Shown one piece after another: positions 33,967 through 42,181 of a DNA stretch of 64,000 nucleotides. The stretch spans positions 1-64,000 of the forward strand of contig NZ_VITN01000020.1 in the NCBI RefSeq assembly GCF_007828045.1. Direction: 5' to 3'. Each line of letters begins with the position of its first letter. Position 1 is the first letter of the stretch. The DNA comes from Nitrospirillum amazonense (GTDB taxonomy: Bacteria > Pseudomonadota > Alphaproteobacteria > Azospirillales > Azospirillaceae). The position numbers and the translations under genes are program-made. Under the pieces are notes generated by a model. The model ran no database searches and was not told the origin of the DNA. It saw only the letters and a program-made list of their open reading frames with translations.

Positions 33967-36302
33967 GGTTCGGCCTGCAGGCTGACACTTCCGATGGCAT
34001 ATAGCGGACCATGGATAGACGCCGTGTACGTCAGGCATAGATCATGCTCCCCCGTCGCCACCGGCAAAGGGGCGGTCAGGGGGAACTGCACGGGCGCCTT
34101 GGCCGGCGACGGCAGAGGCACGGTGGCTGCCACCGGCCCGTCGCAACCGTCCACCCGCACCACCAACTCGCCATTGGGCTTGGTCGCGGGGTGGCTGCGG
34201 ACCTTGACGGCGTCGTGGGCCAGGCCGTAGTTGCGCGGCAGGCGCGCGGCCTGCACCGTCAGCGCGGTGACGCCGTTCAGCCGGGCCTTGGGATAGACCC
34301 AGCAGGCGTCAAACAGATTGACGTTGAACACCGGGCTGCGGGTGGCCGCATCCGGCGTCAGGGGAATGCGCAGGCCCATTTCGCCCTGGGGGCAGGCCGC
34401 CAGCTCCCCGCTCTGCCGCGTGCGCAGCGCTTCGGCGGCCAGATCGTACCGGCGGGGGGCGGCCAGCATCTGGCCGGCGTCGCTGAACACGGCCGCGTTC
34501 AGGATGGCCGGCAGGGTCAGGCGCAGCGGCGCCTCGTACCGGGGGGACGCCGGGGTCGGCGCGCTGCCATCGGTGGTGTAGCGGATGGTGCCGAAGCCGG
34601 CCTGGTTGGACAAGGCCACCGTGGCGGCGCCGGCGGCGAGGGCCGCGTTGGGCCCACCCTCCACCGTGAAATCGACGGCGAAGGCGCTGTCGGCCGCGTC
34701 CACGCCCAGGTGACGGTAGCGGGCCAGCTGCGCCGGCAGGCGCCCCAGGAAACCACGCCAGTCACGCCGGTCCTTGGGCGACCACAGCCCCTCCGCCAGG
34801 GCGTCGATGCGGGGATAGATGGCATGGGTCACATGCCACGGTGTCATCATGTATTCCGTCCAGAGATTGCCCTGGCCGCCCAGCACATGGCGCGCCTGCT
34901 CCGCATCCAATTCTGCCGGCAGGGCGTCGTAGGCGTAGATGTCCGCTAGGGTGACGATGGCCAGGCGGCCGGACGGCTCATCATTCCGGCGGCTTTGCAG
35001 GCTGTCAAGGTACAGCGTCGGTGCCGGGGACAGGATCACGTCGTGGTTCATGCGCGCGGCGTCCACGGCACCCTTGGTGCCGCGCCAGGACATGATGGTG
35101 GCCGTGGGCGGGATGCCGCCTTCCAGAATCTCATCCCAGCCGATCATGCGCCGCCCGTGGGCCGCCAGGTATTGTCCCACGCGTTCGATGAACCAGGTCT
35201 GCAGCGCGTTCTCATCCTTCAGGCCCAGGGCCCGCATGCGCGCCTGCACCTGGGGGGACGCCTTCCATTCGTCCTTCAGCGCCTCATCCCCGCCGACGTG
35301 GATGTAGGTGGAGGGGAACAGGGCCATCACCTCATCCAGCACGGTCTGGATGAAGGTGAAGCTGGCCTCATCGACATTGAAAAGATAGGGGTTCACGCCC
35401 CAATCCACCGCCACCGGCGGCCGGGTGCCGGTGACGCCGATCTTGGGATAGGCCGCCATGACCGCCTGGCCGTGGCCGGGCATGTCGATCTCCGGCACGA
35501 TGGTGACATGCCGGGCGGCGGCATAGGCCACCAGGTCGCGGATCTGGTCCTGGGTGTAAAAGCCGCCGTAGCGCTGGCTCGGTGCGTCCTTCCCGCCCGC
35601 GCCGGGCGGCGTGCGCCAGGCGCCCACCTTGGTCAGGCCGGGATAGTGCTCGATCTCCAACCGCCAGCCCTGGTCGTCCGTCAGGTGCAGGTGCAGACGG
35701 TTCAGCTTGTGCGCCGCCATCTGGTCGACCAGGGCCTTGACGCTGTCCATGGGCTGGAAGTGGCGGGCCACGTCCAGCATCAGGCCGCGCCAGGAAAAGC
35801 GCGGCCAGTCCCGTATCTCTTGCACCGGCACCGTAACCGGGCCCCGCCCCTCCCCCTCCGGTGTCAACAGCTGGACAAGGCTCATCGCGCCATAGAACAG
35901 GCCGGCCTCATCCCGTGCCACGACCCGGATGCCCTGCGGCGTCACCGCCAGGGTATAGCCTTCGGCCTGGGCCACCGGGGCGGCGGCATCCAGGGCCAGG
36001 GTGATGGCGGCGGCACCGCCGTCCCGCACCTCCAAGCCCAGGCCCCGTACCCGCCCCACCATATCGGCCAGCAGCGTGGCCGCCTGGCGTGCCTGGGCGT
36101 CACCGGCCGGCACGGCGATGCCGGCGCCGGCGTTCAGGGTAAAGGTTCCTTGTCCTGTCCGGAACTCGGCCGGCACGGGAATGAGGGCTGGCGCCACCCC
36201 AGGAGTTGGGGGCACCGGATCCGACCCGGCGGCGGCACTGCCCGCCACCACGATCGCCATGGCCAAAGCCGCCAAAACGGTCCTCATTCCCATTGGCCCC
36301 AT
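33963..36302 (-). CDS. GH20 beta-N-acetylhexosaminidase
   Basis: The 779-residue exported enzyme should remove terminal beta-GlcNAc (or GalNAc) by substrate-assisted catalysis. A Sec signal (MRTVLAALAMAIVVAGSAAA) is followed by the GH20b domain (PALIPVPAEFRTGQGTFTL) and the catalytic barrel with FSWRGLMLDVARHFQP, NRLHLHLTDDQGWRLEI, VPEIDMPGHGQA and the catalytic Asp-Glu pair in YIHVGGDEALKDEW. Chitobiase-type C-terminal domains follow (ALSNQAGFGTIRYTTDGSAP). The ATG at 36302 has GAGG upstream; the ATG at 36287 is also possible. It sits 22 bp after the GH18 gene in the operon. Confidence 0.93.
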   Translation of the reverse strand: MGPMGMRTVLAALAMAIVVAGSAAAGSDPVPPTPGVAPALIPVPAEFRTGQGTFTLNAGAGIAVPAGDAQARQAATLLADMVGRVRGLGLEVRDGGAAAITLALDAAAPVAQAEGYTLAVTPQGIRVVARDEAGLFYGAMSLVQLLTPEGEGRGPVTVPVQEIRDWPRFSWRGLMLDVARHFQPMDSVKALVDQMAAHKLNRLHLHLTDDQGWRLEIEHYPGLTKVGAWRTPPGAGGKDAPSQRYGGFYTQDQIRDLVAYAAARHVTIVPEIDMPGHGQAVMAAYPKIGVTGTRPPVAVDWGVNPYLFNVDEASFTFIQTVLDEVMALFPSTYIHVGGDEALKDEWKASPQVQARMRALGLKDENALQTWFIERVGQYLAAHGRRMIGWDEILEGGIPPTATIMSWRGTKGAVDAARMNHDVILSPAPTLYLDSLQSRRNDEPSGRLAIVTLADIYAYDALPAELDAEQARHVLGGQGNLWTEYMMTPWHVTHAIYPRIDALAEGLWSPKDRRDWRGFLGRLPAQLARYRHLGVDAADSAFAVDFTVEGGPNAALAAGAATVALSNQAGFGTIRYTTDGSAPTPASPRYEAPLRLTLPAILNAAVFSDAGQMLAAPRRYDLAAEALRTRQSGELAACPQGEMGLRIPLTPDAATRSPVFNVNLFDACWVYPKARLNGVTALTVQAARLPRNYGLAHDAVKVRSHPATKPNGELVVRVDGCDGPVAATVPLPSPAKAPVQFPLTAPLPVATGEHDLCLTYTASIHGPLYAIGSVSLQAEP

Positions 36303-36324
36303 CCCCTCAACCTCGTTCCCGTTC

Positions 36325-37404
36325 TCAGCGCTGCGCCTTGGGCAACTCATCCCAAACCTTGGGATCTTCCGAGCCCAGGACCCAGGAGCAGAAGCCCTCC
36401 AGGCCGTATTCCTTCACCAGGGCGTAACGGTCATGGAAGCTGCGGGCCTCGGGCATGAACACCCACTCGCGCATCTGGTCGCGGTAGAAGAAGTAAAAGG
36501 CCTCATGCTCCACCGGATCCCACTGAATCTGCGCGCCATACTGCTTGGCCTGCGGGATGGACTCGTCGGCATCGAAATAGGCGCCGGCGATGTTGGACGC
36601 CTCGGTCCCGTCCGGCTTTACCGGATTATCGGTGTACCAGCGGTAGCCATAGAGCGGGATGCCCAGGGACAGCTTTTCCTTGGGGATGAACTGCAGGGCG
36701 TACTTCAGATGCTCCATCACCCACGGCATGCCGGCCACGGGGCCGGGCACGGTCCAGCGCGTGTGCTCGTCATAGGTCATCAGACAGAACAGATCGACCG
36801 CGTCGGCGATGGCCTTATAGTCGAAGGCGCCGCGCCAGAATTCCCACATCCACTTGGAGAAGGGGCCGCGGCCGGCGTGGCCCGGCGCGTTGGGCACGAC
36901 GGCGATGGACAGCTTCAGGCCGGCGCCATGCAGGGCGGTCGCCGTCTGCTTGATCAGCAAGGAGAAGGCGTCGCGGTCGGTCCAGGCAATATTCTCGAAG
37001 TCGAACTGATAGCCGATCAGGCCATGCTCCTTGGCCTGCTGCACCAGCGAGGCGATCATGGCCTTCTTGGCCGTCTCGTTCGTGATCAGCTCATGGAACT
37101 TCTGCTTGTCCACCGGCGAGACGATGGGCATGACCGGCACCTTGTTCTCGTGCGCCAGCTTCAGCACATAGGGGTTGGGCTGCCCATACACCAGGCCGTT
37201 CTGGTCGACGCCATACCAGGTGGGCACCAGCAGGTCGATCTTGTCGATGTGCTGCTCGAACGAGTTAATCGATTTCTGGGTTTCCATCATATAGAACAAG
37301 GCGGTAGGCGCCTTAGCCCCAGGGGCGGCCCCGGCGGTGGACGCGGATCCGGCGGCCACCAGCATCGACAGGCCGGCGGCCAGCGTTCCCAACAGTCGTT
37401 TCAT
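36325..37404 (-). CDS. GH18 glycosidase, probable endo-beta-N-acetylglucosaminidase
   Basis: The 359-residue protein has a Sec signal (to about residue 26) and a single GH18 barrel of the YaaH/chitobiase-like type. The catalytic motif is present in shortened form as YQFDFENI, with the proton-donor Glu after DF. Other strands include SIAVVPNAPGH, LFCLMTYDEHT and LSLGIPLYGYRWY, ending in the GFCSWVLGSEDP strand with its conserved Trp. In this cluster it probably cleaves the GlcNAc-beta-1,4-GlcNAc core of N-glycans or releases GlcNAc from it. A chitinase role is less likely given the neighbours. Confidence 0.88.
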   Translation of the reverse strand: MKRLLGTLAAGLSMLVAAGSASTAGAAPGAKAPTALFYMMETQKSINSFEQHIDKIDLLVPTWYGVDQNGLVYGQPNPYVLKLAHENKVPVMPIVSPVDKQKFHELITNETAKKAMIASLVQQAKEHGLIGYQFDFENIAWTDRDAFSLLIKQTATALHGAGLKLSIAVVPNAPGHAGRGPFSKWMWEFWRGAFDYKAIADAVDLFCLMTYDEHTRWTVPGPVAGMPWVMEHLKYALQFIPKEKLSLGIPLYGYRWYTDNPVKPDGTEASNIAGAYFDADESIPQAKQYGAQIQWDPVEHEAFYFFYRDQMREWVFMPEARSFHDRYALVKEYGLEGFCSWVLGSEDPKVWDELPKAQR

Positions 37405-37435
37405 GACATCTCCTTCAAGGCGGCTTTGGCGCCGC

Positions 37436-39100
37436 TCACTGCATCTCTATGCGGTAGACGTAGGCGGCGATGGCGCCCGCCGGCCGCTGGGGCAGGGTCA
37501 GGTGCAGGCCATCGGCGTCCTGGCGGAAGGTCAGCGTGCCGCCCCCGGTGCCCAGCAGGGTCACGGCCTTCACCTTGTCCTCCGCCTTCAGGCTGTGGAT
37601 CACGGCCTCCCCCTCCGCCGGCCAGCCCAGTTCGATGGCGTAGAGGGCCGCGCGCTTGGTCGTGAAGCGAAAATCCTGGGCCGTGTAGGGCTTGGTCTTG
37701 GTTTCCTGGAAGGAGCCGCTGGCCACCTCGGTCGGGCCTTCACCGAACTGGCGCCAGGGCCGGGTGCCGTAGATGGCCTCGCCATTCACCGTCAGCCAGC
37801 CGCCCATGGCCATCAGCGTGTCCTGCGCCCCTTGGGGAATGCTGCCATCGGCGCGCGGGCCGATGTTCAGCAGCAGATTGCCGTTCTTGGACACCACGTC
37901 GGCCAACAGATGGATCAGCGCCTGCGGCGATTTGTAGGTGTCGTTCTCGACATAGCCCCAGCTGTCGTTGCTGATGGAGGTGCAGGTCTGCCACACGCGC
38001 GGCTGGATGCCCGGCAACTGGCCACGCTCGATGTCCAGCACGCCGGCGCCCTCGGGGAAGGCGCCGATCTTGTAGTTGACGATGGCGGATCCACCCAGCT
38101 TGGCTTGGCTGTTGTAATAGTAGGCCAGGAACTTGGGCAACGTGCTTCGGAACGTCGGGTGGCCGATCCACCAGTCAAAGTAGATCAGGTCGGGGTGGTA
38201 GAGATCCACCAGCTCCGCCGACCGGGCCAGCCAGTCGCTCAGCCAGGCCTGCGACACCGGCGTGAAGTCGCCGAACACGTCGGCGTCGTCCGACCTCTTC
38301 TCCTTCACCCGCAGCTGGGCGGGGCCGTAGAAGTCCGCGTAGCGTGGATCATTGACGTCTGAGGGGATCTTGCGTCCCTCATCGAAGAACCAGTCATGCT
38401 CCGCCCGGTGGGACGACAGGCCAAGATGCAGGCCTTGCGCCCGCACCGCCCGCGCCAGATCGCCGATCAGGTCGCGCTTGGGCCCCATGCGCACCGCCGA
38501 CCACTCCGACAGCTTGGTGTCGTACAGGGCGAAGCCGTCGTGATGTTCCGCCACCGGCACCACATACTGGGCACCGGCCGCTCGGAACAGGGCGGCCCAG
38601 GCGCGGGGGTCGTACTTCTCCGCCTTGAACAGGGGGATGAAGTCCTTGTAGCCGAACTTGTCCTGGGGGCCGAAGGTCCTGATGTGGTGGTCGTATTCCT
38701 TGGTGCCCTTGGTGTACATGAGGCGCGAGTACCACTCGCTGCCAAAGGCGGGGACGGAATACAGGCCCCAGTGGATGAAGATACCGAACTTGGCGTCCGC
38801 ATACCATTGCGGCACCTGGTAGTTCTTCAGCGAGGCCCAGTCCGGCCGGAACGGGCCCTGCCCATCCCCCTGCTCCACTTGCTTCAGCTCGGCGGCGACG
38901 TCGGACACATGCTTGGCGCCGCGCTTTTCCCACTGCAGGTCGATTTGCGCCGGCGACAGGGTGTCGGCGGTGGGGTCTGCGGCGGGCGCGGGCGCCTGCT
39001 TGGCGGCAACAGCCGCCCCTGCCGGAACGGACAGCGCCGTCGCCAGCAGGCAGGCCCGGATCAGGCGCCCCCCGGTCAAGCGTGAAGAGCGGCGGATCAT
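37436..39100 (-). CDS. GH29 alpha-L-fucosidase
   Basis: The 554-residue enzyme has a Sec signal (ending about residue 33) and a GH29 barrel with WYADAKFGIFIHWGLYSVPA, AEHHDGFALYDTKLSEW and the nucleophile Asp in HPDLIYFDWW; a C-terminal beta-sandwich carries the NGNLLLNIGPRADGSIP segment. It would remove core fucose (alpha-1,3 in plants, alpha-1,6 in animals) or antennary fucose. GGAGG precedes the ATG. It is the first enzyme gene after the TonB-dependent receptor and heads the run GH29-GH18-GH20-GH2-GH3-GH125-GH35-GH92. Two further, dissimilar GH29 genes lie at 51425 and 61071. Confidence 0.93.
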   Translation of the reverse strand: MIRRSSRLTGGRLIRACLLATALSVPAGAAVAAKQAPAPAADPTADTLSPAQIDLQWEKRGAKHVSDVAAELKQVEQGDGQGPFRPDWASLKNYQVPQWYADAKFGIFIHWGLYSVPAFGSEWYSRLMYTKGTKEYDHHIRTFGPQDKFGYKDFIPLFKAEKYDPRAWAALFRAAGAQYVVPVAEHHDGFALYDTKLSEWSAVRMGPKRDLIGDLARAVRAQGLHLGLSSHRAEHDWFFDEGRKIPSDVNDPRYADFYGPAQLRVKEKRSDDADVFGDFTPVSQAWLSDWLARSAELVDLYHPDLIYFDWWIGHPTFRSTLPKFLAYYYNSQAKLGGSAIVNYKIGAFPEGAGVLDIERGQLPGIQPRVWQTCTSISNDSWGYVENDTYKSPQALIHLLADVVSKNGNLLLNIGPRADGSIPQGAQDTLMAMGGWLTVNGEAIYGTRPWRQFGEGPTEVASGSFQETKTKPYTAQDFRFTTKRAALYAIELGWPAEGEAVIHSLKAEDKVKAVTLLGTGGGTLTFRQDADGLHLTLPQRPAGAIAAYVYRIEMQ

Positions 39101-39213
39101 GGCTTGGCCTCCGGTTCGGACAAGTTGAGTCGGATCGGCGGGCGGTGGCGCTGCCCAGCCGTAGGGGGCGGATCTGTCAACCGCCCCATTCTGCCAAATC
39201 TTTTCTTTAATTT

Positions 39214-39254
39214 AAAAAAGAATGGGCCGCCGCCAAAGCGCGAGGCGACGGCCC
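39214..39254 (-). terminator. Intrinsic terminator/attenuator between receptor and enzyme genes
   Basis: Read on the minus strand, an 11-bp stem (39244-39254 with 39224-39234, one G-U pair) and a 9-base loop are followed by ATTCTTTTTT. This is a textbook terminator just after the receptor stop. The GH29 operon continues 114 bp downstream in the same direction, so partial readthrough would give more receptor than enzyme mRNA. Confidence 0.8.
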
Positions 39255-39267
39255 AGGGGAGGGAGGC

Positions 39268-41862
39268 TTACATCTTGTAGGACATGCTGACGGAGTAGAC
39301 GCTGCCGTTGCGGTAGTAACCGATCGGCGCCGCCTTCGTGCCGCTGTAGGAATAGTACAGCTCATCCAGCAGGTTCGTGGCGTTCACCGTCGCCTGCAGG
39401 TTCTCCGTGATGCTGTAGGTGGCGGAGAAGTCCAACTGCATGTACGAGTCGGTCATATTGTTCGAATTCAAACGACCGATGCTGGTGAAGTAAGACGACC
39501 GCCAGCCAAGGCTCACGCGCGCCTGCAGCGGCCCCTGCTCATAATAGGGGATGAAGTTCACCGTATGCCGCGACAGGTACGGCATGTTCAGGCCCGCAGC
39601 GGTATCGGCAATCGCGTAGGTGTAGTTGGTCTGAATACCGAAACCGTAAGCGATATTCGTCTGATAAAGAGCGGAGAAGCCCTTCACATTCGCGTCAGAG
39701 AAGTTCTCAGGCGTTGTGATGGAGTAATCATGGACCAAGCCGTCGCGCTGGCTGACAAGCGGCACGTTATCCTTCGTGACACTCACGATGTACGACGAAA
39801 TCTGGCGAAAGAAGAATTCGCCAGAAACCAGCGAGTCCTTATTGAAGTACCACTCGGCGGAAACGTCGTAGTTGTTCGACTCGTACGGCTTCAGGTTGGG
39901 GTTGCCGCCACTGCCGTTGAAGCTGGTGTCGTCCTTCGAGAAGGCGCCGGCGTAGTCGGCATAACGCGGACGGGCGATAACCTTGGCGGCGCCGAAACGA
40001 ACCACCACATCGTCCGTGGCATCATAAGCGATATTGAAGGACGGCAGGAAGCGGCCATACCGGTTATTTGTGGTCACCGACTGATAGCTGTTGCCGTTAT
40101 CGCTGGTGTCCCAGAACTTTATATCGTCGTCACTGTGGACGTAGCGCACACCCAAATTACCGCGGTAATTGGTGCCGGCAAAGTTGGCCTGGACGTACGC
40201 GTTCCCGTTCTTCTCGGTCACCTTATATTCGGAACCGTAGTCCCGATAATAAGTAGTGTTCAGCCCATCCAGATAGTTGACCACCGCCTCTTTGCTGATG
40301 GTGGAGAAGTGGATGAGGTCGCCGCTCGCATTCAGGTCGTCGAACACGCTGCTCGGCACCGGCGAGGCGCCCAGACTGGTCAGGGAAACCGCGCCATTGG
40401 ACATGGTCCGGCTGCCGTAGGCGCGAACCGTGTTCATATGGTCGGTATATTTCACACCGGCCTGGACGCTGGTGATCGGACCCAGATTGAAATCATGGGT
40501 CACGTCCATCTGGCCGTAGGCCTCGGAGTCGGCATTCAGCTGAGCCGCAATACCGCCCGCTTGCCCACCCGCGGCCCGGGTCGACAGCGCATTGCCGGAC
40601 GCGGAGCCATTGGTATAGGTGACGTTCGTGTTGGTACCGTCATAAGCGAAGCTGTACGGCGCCGACGAATAGAACGAGAGCAGGTATTCGGGGTCCTTGC
40701 CACCGAAAGCGCGGGTGTAGCCGACGTCGGTGTAGACCTTCCAATCCTTGGTCGGCGTCCAGGTGCCGGCCAAATTCAGGCGCGCGGTCTGCACCGTGGT
40801 CTCGCGATAATTCGTGTCCAATTCGGTGTAGGCGCCATTCCCCAACGTCGCGTTGGTGATCAGCCCATCCTTCACCGTGGCCGTCTGAAACGCGCTCGTG
40901 CTGCCAGCCGGATAAATAAAGCGGGACTGGCTGAAGTTGTTATAGTCGCCGTGAATGTAGATGCCCGACAGATTGAAATCGAGCGTATCGGTCGGCTGGT
41001 ACTGAATGGCGGCCTGCACACCCTCACGTTCGCGGGTCTGCTGGAAGTAGGCGGCATTGATGCCGGCCGGGTACTTGGCGGAATTGATATCGCCGCCCGT
41101 TACGGCCACATTCGGATTGGCGGCCGTGAGGTCCTTGCCGCTGCCGTAGCCGAAGAATTCAATACCCGCACGCGACAGGTCTTCCTTGTCGTAGGTGCCG
41201 GCGACCATCACACCGAAGTTGCTGGCGGCGTTCTTCCAGCTGTAGAGCAGAGACCCGCGCGGATTTCCTTGCTCAGACCGCGTGTTGTACGAATAGCCGA
41301 CCGAGCCGCGTAGCGTGTTGGCGTCCAGGTCCAGCGGCTTGCGCGTGTGGATGATGACGGTGCCGCCCAGGCTGCCTTCGTCGATGCGGGCTTCCGTCGA
41401 CTTGTACACCTCGGCCTGGTCAATGATTTCCGGCGACAGCAGGCTGTAGTTGAACGTGCGGCTGTTCGGGTCGTTGGGGTTGCCGCCCCAGTCGGCCGAG
41501 GCGATGCTCTGGCCGTCGACCAGGATACGGTTCAGCGCCGGATCCGTGCCCAGGATGCTGATCTTCTCGCCTTCACCGAATTGGTGGTCGACGCTGATGC
41601 CGGGCAGGTGCGACAGCGATTCCGCGACGTTGGTGTCGGGGAACTTGCCCACGCCTTCGGCCGAAATGACATCGACGATAGCATTCGCCTCGCGCTTCAC
41701 CTCGATGGAGCGCTCCAAACTCTTGCGGATACTTGTAACAACGATCTCTTGCAGCTCGTCGTCAGCATTGGCATCCGCCGCGTACGCCTGGACGGATATG
41801 AACGATGTCGCCTCCATGCCCATCAGCATGGTGGTAACCAAGGCATACTTCTTAATTCCCAT
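39268..41862 (-). CDS. TonB-dependent outer-membrane receptor of the N-glycan operon
   Basis: The 864-residue receptor has a signal peptide (MGIKKYALVTTMLMGMEATS to about residue 28), a TonB-box-like LQEIVVTSIRKSLERS, the plug segment DTNVAESLSHLPGISVD and an LDANTLRGSVGYSYNT barrel start. It ends in a terminal strand SVSMSYKM. It belongs to the CUT-type carbohydrate receptors abundant in Xanthomonas and Caulobacter relatives. It lies directly upstream of eight glycosidase genes in the same direction, so N-glycan fragments or glycopeptides are the likely ligands. I start at 41862, where AGGGGAAACC is correctly spaced; the upstream extension lacks receptor features. Confidence 0.92.
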   Translation of the reverse strand: MGIKKYALVTTMLMGMEATSFISVQAYAADANADDELQEIVVTSIRKSLERSIEVKREANAIVDVISAEGVGKFPDTNVAESLSHLPGISVDHQFGEGEKISILGTDPALNRILVDGQSIASADWGGNPNDPNSRTFNYSLLSPEIIDQAEVYKSTEARIDEGSLGGTVIIHTRKPLDLDANTLRGSVGYSYNTRSEQGNPRGSLLYSWKNAASNFGVMVAGTYDKEDLSRAGIEFFGYGSGKDLTAANPNVAVTGGDINSAKYPAGINAAYFQQTREREGVQAAIQYQPTDTLDFNLSGIYIHGDYNNFSQSRFIYPAGSTSAFQTATVKDGLITNATLGNGAYTELDTNYRETTVQTARLNLAGTWTPTKDWKVYTDVGYTRAFGGKDPEYLLSFYSSAPYSFAYDGTNTNVTYTNGSASGNALSTRAAGGQAGGIAAQLNADSEAYGQMDVTHDFNLGPITSVQAGVKYTDHMNTVRAYGSRTMSNGAVSLTSLGASPVPSSVFDDLNASGDLIHFSTISKEAVVNYLDGLNTTYYRDYGSEYKVTEKNGNAYVQANFAGTNYRGNLGVRYVHSDDDIKFWDTSDNGNSYQSVTTNNRYGRFLPSFNIAYDATDDVVVRFGAAKVIARPRYADYAGAFSKDDTSFNGSGGNPNLKPYESNNYDVSAEWYFNKDSLVSGEFFFRQISSYIVSVTKDNVPLVSQRDGLVHDYSITTPENFSDANVKGFSALYQTNIAYGFGIQTNYTYAIADTAAGLNMPYLSRHTVNFIPYYEQGPLQARVSLGWRSSYFTSIGRLNSNNMTDSYMQLDFSATYSITENLQATVNATNLLDELYYSYSGTKAAPIGYYRNGSVYSVSMSYKM

Positions 41863-42181
41863 GATATGGTTTCCCCTGCTGCGCTTTATTTTTCTGCGTT
41901 CTGCCGATGTCTTTGATTTCGATCCGAACCGTATCGGCATTACTGAGTCGGTGTTAGCGGTAACCAAAGTGCCGCAGAGCCCCGCGCTCGTCAATTTTTT
42001 TTTAATTTGCTTTCATAATTCCCCTTTTACCCTGATGATGGGTGCAACGGGCGATGGCGGAAGTGAGGAATACCAGCAGGATGCGGGCCGGCCGGCCCAC
42101 CCCGTCAGGGAGTGGCGACAACGCCCCCGACGCTGCCCCGCCCACCCGTTCCATTCACGATCACGGACAAGGATGGCGCCC
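41863..42181. promoter_or_regulatory. Divergent promoter region of receptor operon and GlcNAc operon
   Basis: The 319-bp gap separates the leftward N-glycan operon from the rightward GlcNAc operon. It holds a GTTA-GCGG-TAAC dyad (41953-41964) that resembles a LacI/GalR-type operator with a CG-rich centre, and a run of ten T followed by AATTTGCTTTC (from about 41995). Shared control of both operons from here is likely. No gene is seen. Confidence 0.5.

Noticed and set aside
39565-41313. 582-codon plus-strand frame opposite the TonB-dependent receptor at 39268-41862
   Set aside because: It has no recognisable domain and is fully antisense to a supported gene.
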